A stretch of 52,076 nt of DNA from Pedosphaera sp. (GTDB lineage Bacteria; Verrucomicrobiota; Verrucomicrobiia; Limisphaerales; JADLHS01). Position numbers and translations under genes: made by a program. Each line of letters starts with the position of its first letter. Position 1 is the first letter of the stretch. A model generated the notes under the pieces. That model made no database searches. It saw nothing but the letters and a program-made list of their open reading frames with translations, and was not told the origin of the DNA. Shown here in pieces: positions 50,063 through 52,076 of this stretch. The stretch is from positions 1 through 52,076 of the forward strand of contig SIBJ01000021.1 in assembly GCA_009695195.1 (NCBI GenBank), in the 5' to 3' direction.

Positions 50063-50605
50063 TCAATTGCTTCCGGCATCACTTCGCCGCTTGCGGCGGC
50101 TTCGCCAGACTGAAAGCAGCGTGTAAAACAAGACCGCCACCGCATAGGCCACTATGCCCATGCCGATCCCGACCGATATCAGCGAGCGTTCACAAAACAC
50201 CACCAGCGCCACTCCGACCGCCGCCGTCAGCAGCGTGTTGCCTGCAAGACAGAACAGATAGAGCGATATCCGAGTTTCGGAAACGCGCTGCACATACCAG
50301 TCGAGATACACGGTTTCGCCCATCGAACGCATGAGCCAGGCGGATTGGAAATTTCGCGCCGCCACCAGCACGCTCGCCGTGCTGACGATGATGGCGGACA
50401 TCGGCCACATCGCGAGCGAGGTGACGAGGACCACATTCACCACCGCGCCCCATTTCCAGCCGAGCCACTTGGCAATGGGATTGCCCTCCAAAACGAGATG
50501 CGGCGTCGCGACCCAGGTGCTGAGGAAATCTGTCCCGCGCGCGAACACCAGAATCGCGAGCATAATGAAATACTCACGGCTGGCGAAAGGAACGGAATCG
50601 TCCAT
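50063..50605 (-). CDS. small multi-pass membrane protein
   Basis: 180 residues, about four hydrophobic spans (YFIMLAILVFARGTDFLST, WGAVVNVVLVTSLAMWPMSA, LYLFCLAGNTLLTAAVGVAL, VGIGMGIVAYAVAVLFYTLL). The pattern G-T-D-F-L-S-T-W near the start and GNPIAKWLGWKWG resemble an uncharacterised small-membrane family. No function known. It ends 10 bases from a region of compact repeats and is upstream of hisI on the same strand order, though a heptamer array intervenes. Confidence 0.6.
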   Translation of the reverse strand: MDDSVPFASREYFIMLAILVFARGTDFLSTWVATPHLVLEGNPIAKWLGWKWGAVVNVVLVTSLAMWPMSAIIVSTASVLVAARNFQSAWLMRSMGETVYLDWYVQRVSETRISLYLFCLAGNTLLTAAVGVALVVFCERSLISVGIGMGIVAYAVAVLFYTLLSVWRSRRKRRSDAGSN

Positions 50606-50618
50606 GGGGGAGAAGGCA

Positions 50619-50709
50619 GAATGAAGAATTAAGAATGAAGAAGCCGAGGGAGCAACGCGGCGCGAGCGGGGGAATTCTTCATTCTACATTCTTCCTTCTT
50701 CATTTCTTT
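50619..50709. repeat. inverted pair of 7-bp repeat arrays
   Basis: Left array GAATGAA, GAATTAA, GAATGAA (50619-50639). Right array in opposite sense TTCTTCA, TTCTACA, TTCTTCC, TTCTTCA, TTTCTTT (50675-50709). The right array covers the last codons and stop of hisI. Confidence 0.8.
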
Positions 50710-51089
50710 TTATACATCTGCTCCGGCGTTTCCAATTGAGCTTCGGTGACCCGGAACGTGTCGCCCTTGCCCTCGACCGAACGGAAGAAGCACGACTGGT
50801 AACCCTCGTGACACGCTGCGCCGATTTGTTCGACCTGAATGAGCAGCGTGTCGCCGTCGCAATCGAACGCGATGTCCTTCACGGCTTGCGTGTGGCCGCT
50901 GCTCTCGCCCTTCATCCAGAACTTCTGGCGCGAGCGGCTCCAGAAGTGCGTCTTGCCCGTGGCGATGGTGGATTCGAGCGAGGCGCGGTTCATCCACGCC
51001 ATCATCAGGACGCGGCCCGTCTTCTGTTCCTGCACGATGGCAGGAATCAATCCGTTCGCGTCGAACTTCAGCTTGTCGTAAAAGCTCAT
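50700..51089 (-). CDS. hisI: phosphoribosyl-AMP cyclohydrolase
   Basis: 129 residues, the single-domain form. [20 protein letters not shown] is the signature, and [14 protein letters not shown] then [13 protein letters not shown] carry the Mg and Zn ligands (D-x-D-x-D and the Cys residues). It opens the purine ring of phosphoribosyl-AMP in histidine synthesis. The C-terminal E-Q-M-Y-K-K-K is encoded inside a heptamer array, so its length may vary. Other his genes are not in the window. Confidence 0.96.
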   Translation of the reverse strand: MSFYDKLKFDANGLIPAIVQEQKTGRVLMMAWMNRASLESTIATGKTHFWSRSRQKFWMKGESSGHTQAVKDIAFDCDGDTLLIQVEQIGAACHEGYQSCFFRSVEGKGDTFRVTEAQLETPEQMYKKK

Positions 51090-51155
51090 GGAAGTTTCAT
51101 TTCACCACAAAGAAACGAAGCGACAAAGTGGAATTTTTCCTTTGCTCGCGCGCGA

Positions 51156-51488
51156 TCACACCGGTTGCAAGGAGTCGTCCTTGATGGGCACGAAGCGAAT
51201 CTGGATGCGGGCCTGCAACGCTGTCGCAATCCGCCGGAGCATCGAAAGGGAATGTCCTTCGTAGTCGGCGTCCTCCAACCGGCTGATGACGGAGGGAGCG
51301 GTGCCGATCAGTTTGGAAACCTGCTGCTGGGTCAGGCCGGCTTTGGCGCGGAGTTTGACAAGCTGGCGGGCTACGTCCGCATGGGTGCGTTCGGCTTCCA
51401 GCGCGGCTTGGCGGTTGGGACGGCCCGCGTAGTAACGGTGGTGTAAAACTTCGACGGCGTCGGTGGTGGATTTGCGTTTAGTAGTCAT
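51156..51488 (-). CDS. HigA-type HTH antitoxin
   Basis: 110 residues. A Xre-type HTH is present: LVKLRAKAGLTQQQVSKLIG then APSVISRLEDADYEGHS. It should bind the toxin and the operator upstream of the pair. Its ATG overlaps the toxin's stop (ATGA, 51485-51488), with the toxin first, as in HigBA. The tail (LQARIQIRFVPIKDDSLQPV) is unremarkable. Confidence 0.85.
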   Translation of the reverse strand: MTTKRKSTTDAVEVLHHRYYAGRPNRQAALEAERTHADVARQLVKLRAKAGLTQQQVSKLIGTAPSVISRLEDADYEGHSLSMLRRIATALQARIQIRFVPIKDDSLQPV

Positions 51489-51859
51489 GACTGGATTTCC
51501 TCGTAGGTATGGCGGCTCGGTGCGGCCTCGTATTTCAATTTTCTGGCCATGGCCCGATCAATTTCCTTCGGCGGAACTTCGCGCTCTTTGACGAGTCCGT
51601 GTGACAGGACGACGGCTTCCCGCCGGTGAAAGAAATACAGGACGCGGTAGTTGATCCCCTGCAAGGCCACGCGCAATTCATAAATGCCGTCCCGCAGAAA
51701 GTCCGCCTCGGGCCGGCGCAACTCGTGGCCCAGCTCACCCAACCGTTCAATCCGGACGACACACTTGTCGCGCGCTTTGTCCGGGATGGAATCAAGCCAC
51801 GCCAACAACGGCACCGTGCCATCGTCTTCACGGTAGAGAACGATTTTTGTCCGGGGCAT
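51485..51859 (-). CDS. HigB-type (RelE/ParE superfamily, phage Gp49-like) toxin
   Basis: 124 residues. The RelE/ParE-like fold is suggested by VPLLAWLDSIPDKARDK, LGHELRRPEADFLRDGIYEL and INYRVLYFFHRREAVVLSHG, then VPPKEIDRAMARK. HigB toxins cleave mRNA in the ribosome. Toxin is first in the operon, antitoxin second and overlapping. An operator-like palindrome lies 17 bases upstream of its start. Confidence 0.87.
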   Translation of the reverse strand: MPRTKIVLYREDDGTVPLLAWLDSIPDKARDKCVVRIERLGELGHELRRPEADFLRDGIYELRVALQGINYRVLYFFHRREAVVLSHGLVKEREVPPKEIDRAMARKLKYEAAPSRHTYEEIQS

Positions 51860-51875
51860 TCGCGCGCGGTCATCA

Positions 51876-51889
51876 TCGCAATATTGCGA
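51876..51889 (-). promoter_or_regulatory. putative HigA operator
   Basis: Perfect 14-base palindrome TCGCAATATTGCGA in the promoter region of the toxin-antitoxin operon, 17 bases before the toxin ATG. Palindromes at this position are the usual autoregulatory sites of such pairs; binding here is inferred. Confidence 0.6.
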
Positions 51890-51931
51890 AGGAAGTCAAA
51901 TTGTCAAATGACCAAGGTTCTGCCCAAAGCC

Positions 51932-51956
51932 GGGTGTGATTAAAAACGGGTGAGGG
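51932..51956. repeat. 25-bp terminus shared with element P4
   Basis: Identical over 25 bases (27 with flanking CC) to the complement of the right end of P4 (15750-15774). It lies nine bases before the transposase stop codon, so it is either the insertion sequence's inverted end or a P4 half cut by the insertion sequence. Confidence 0.85.
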
Positions 51957-51965
51957 GAATGGCGC

Positions 51966-52076
51966 TTAGTTAAGGGCATGTGTCGTTGATTTTTTCTGGG
52001 TGGCTTCGGCAATGATTTCCTGCCGGGGGCGCATCAACAAGGGAAAGTTTTTCGGCCTCCGTTTCCTCATGCGCGG
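51966..52076 (-). mobile_element. IS4-type transposase, C-terminal end (continues beyond the window)
   Basis: The minus strand reads RKRRPKNFPLLMRPRQEI, then a short tail to TAA at 51968-51966. The basic R-R-P-K-N-x-P-L-L-x-R-P-R block is the characteristic C-terminus of IS4-family transposases. The rest lies to the right of the window. The nearby stop-proximal sequence GGCGCTTAGTTAAGGGC resembles conserved ends of such elements. Confidence 0.7.

Overview
The window is a GC-rich bacterial chromosome segment. It most resembles Verrucomicrobiota, probably a soil or freshwater lineage near Pedosphaera/Limisphaerales. The signs are a PVC-type c-type cytochrome/beta-propeller protein, a sulfatase, FG-GAP and PEP-CTERM secreted proteins, a propeller-type sensor kinase, Tat-exported sugar-active enzymes, and many intergenic palindromes and heptamer repeats. 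The lineage is an inference from gene content.

Layout. 1-708: C-terminal end of a DNA polymerase III alpha subunit. 914-999: tRNA-Tyr. 1052-6515 (minus): tight four-gene putative catabolic operon (RidA-like, large membrane protein, heparinase-like lyase, enolase-superfamily enzyme). 6919-9744: secreted FG-GAP propeller. 9839-15477 (minus): overlapping operon of PVC cytochrome, cysteine hydrolase, polysaccharide deacetylase and small lipoprotein. 15843-23403: small secreted protein, Ppx/GppA phosphatase, two overlapping thymidylate-kinase paralogues, a long ABC-2-type permease fusion and a HAD phosphatase. 23632-26805: 2-oxoacid:ferredoxin oxidoreductase with a VOC gene wedged between its subunits. 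26965-30254: FmdB zinc ribbon, DUF4143 ATPase, and a UPF0175/DUF3368 toxin-antitoxin pair sitting between a truncated and an intact copy of a Nudix gene. 30294-36873: sulfatase, MFS transporter, propeller histidine kinase and its NarL-type regulator. 37108-39286: small lipoprotein, ribE and ribD. 39424-40147: PEP-CTERM protein with a structured leader and a broken start. 40330-46187: accessory island holding three truncated trpE 3' pieces, an Hcp-like secreted protein, a calcium-repeat secreted protein, and a TcmP / radical-SAM / DUF4238 module. 46188-47714: intact trpE. 48001-51859: hybrid histidine kinase, membrane protein, hisI and a HigBA-type toxin-antitoxin pair. 51966-52076: end of an IS4-type transposase.

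Two themes run through the window. First, accessory genes appear to have been inserted beside resident genes with partial duplication of the resident gene's end (trpE, Nudix, korA). Second, the intergenic space, and sometimes coding sequence, is colonised by palindromic elements of several families and by tandem arrays of 7-bp units. The least understood functional module is the TcmP / radical-SAM / DUF4238 cluster in the trpE island.
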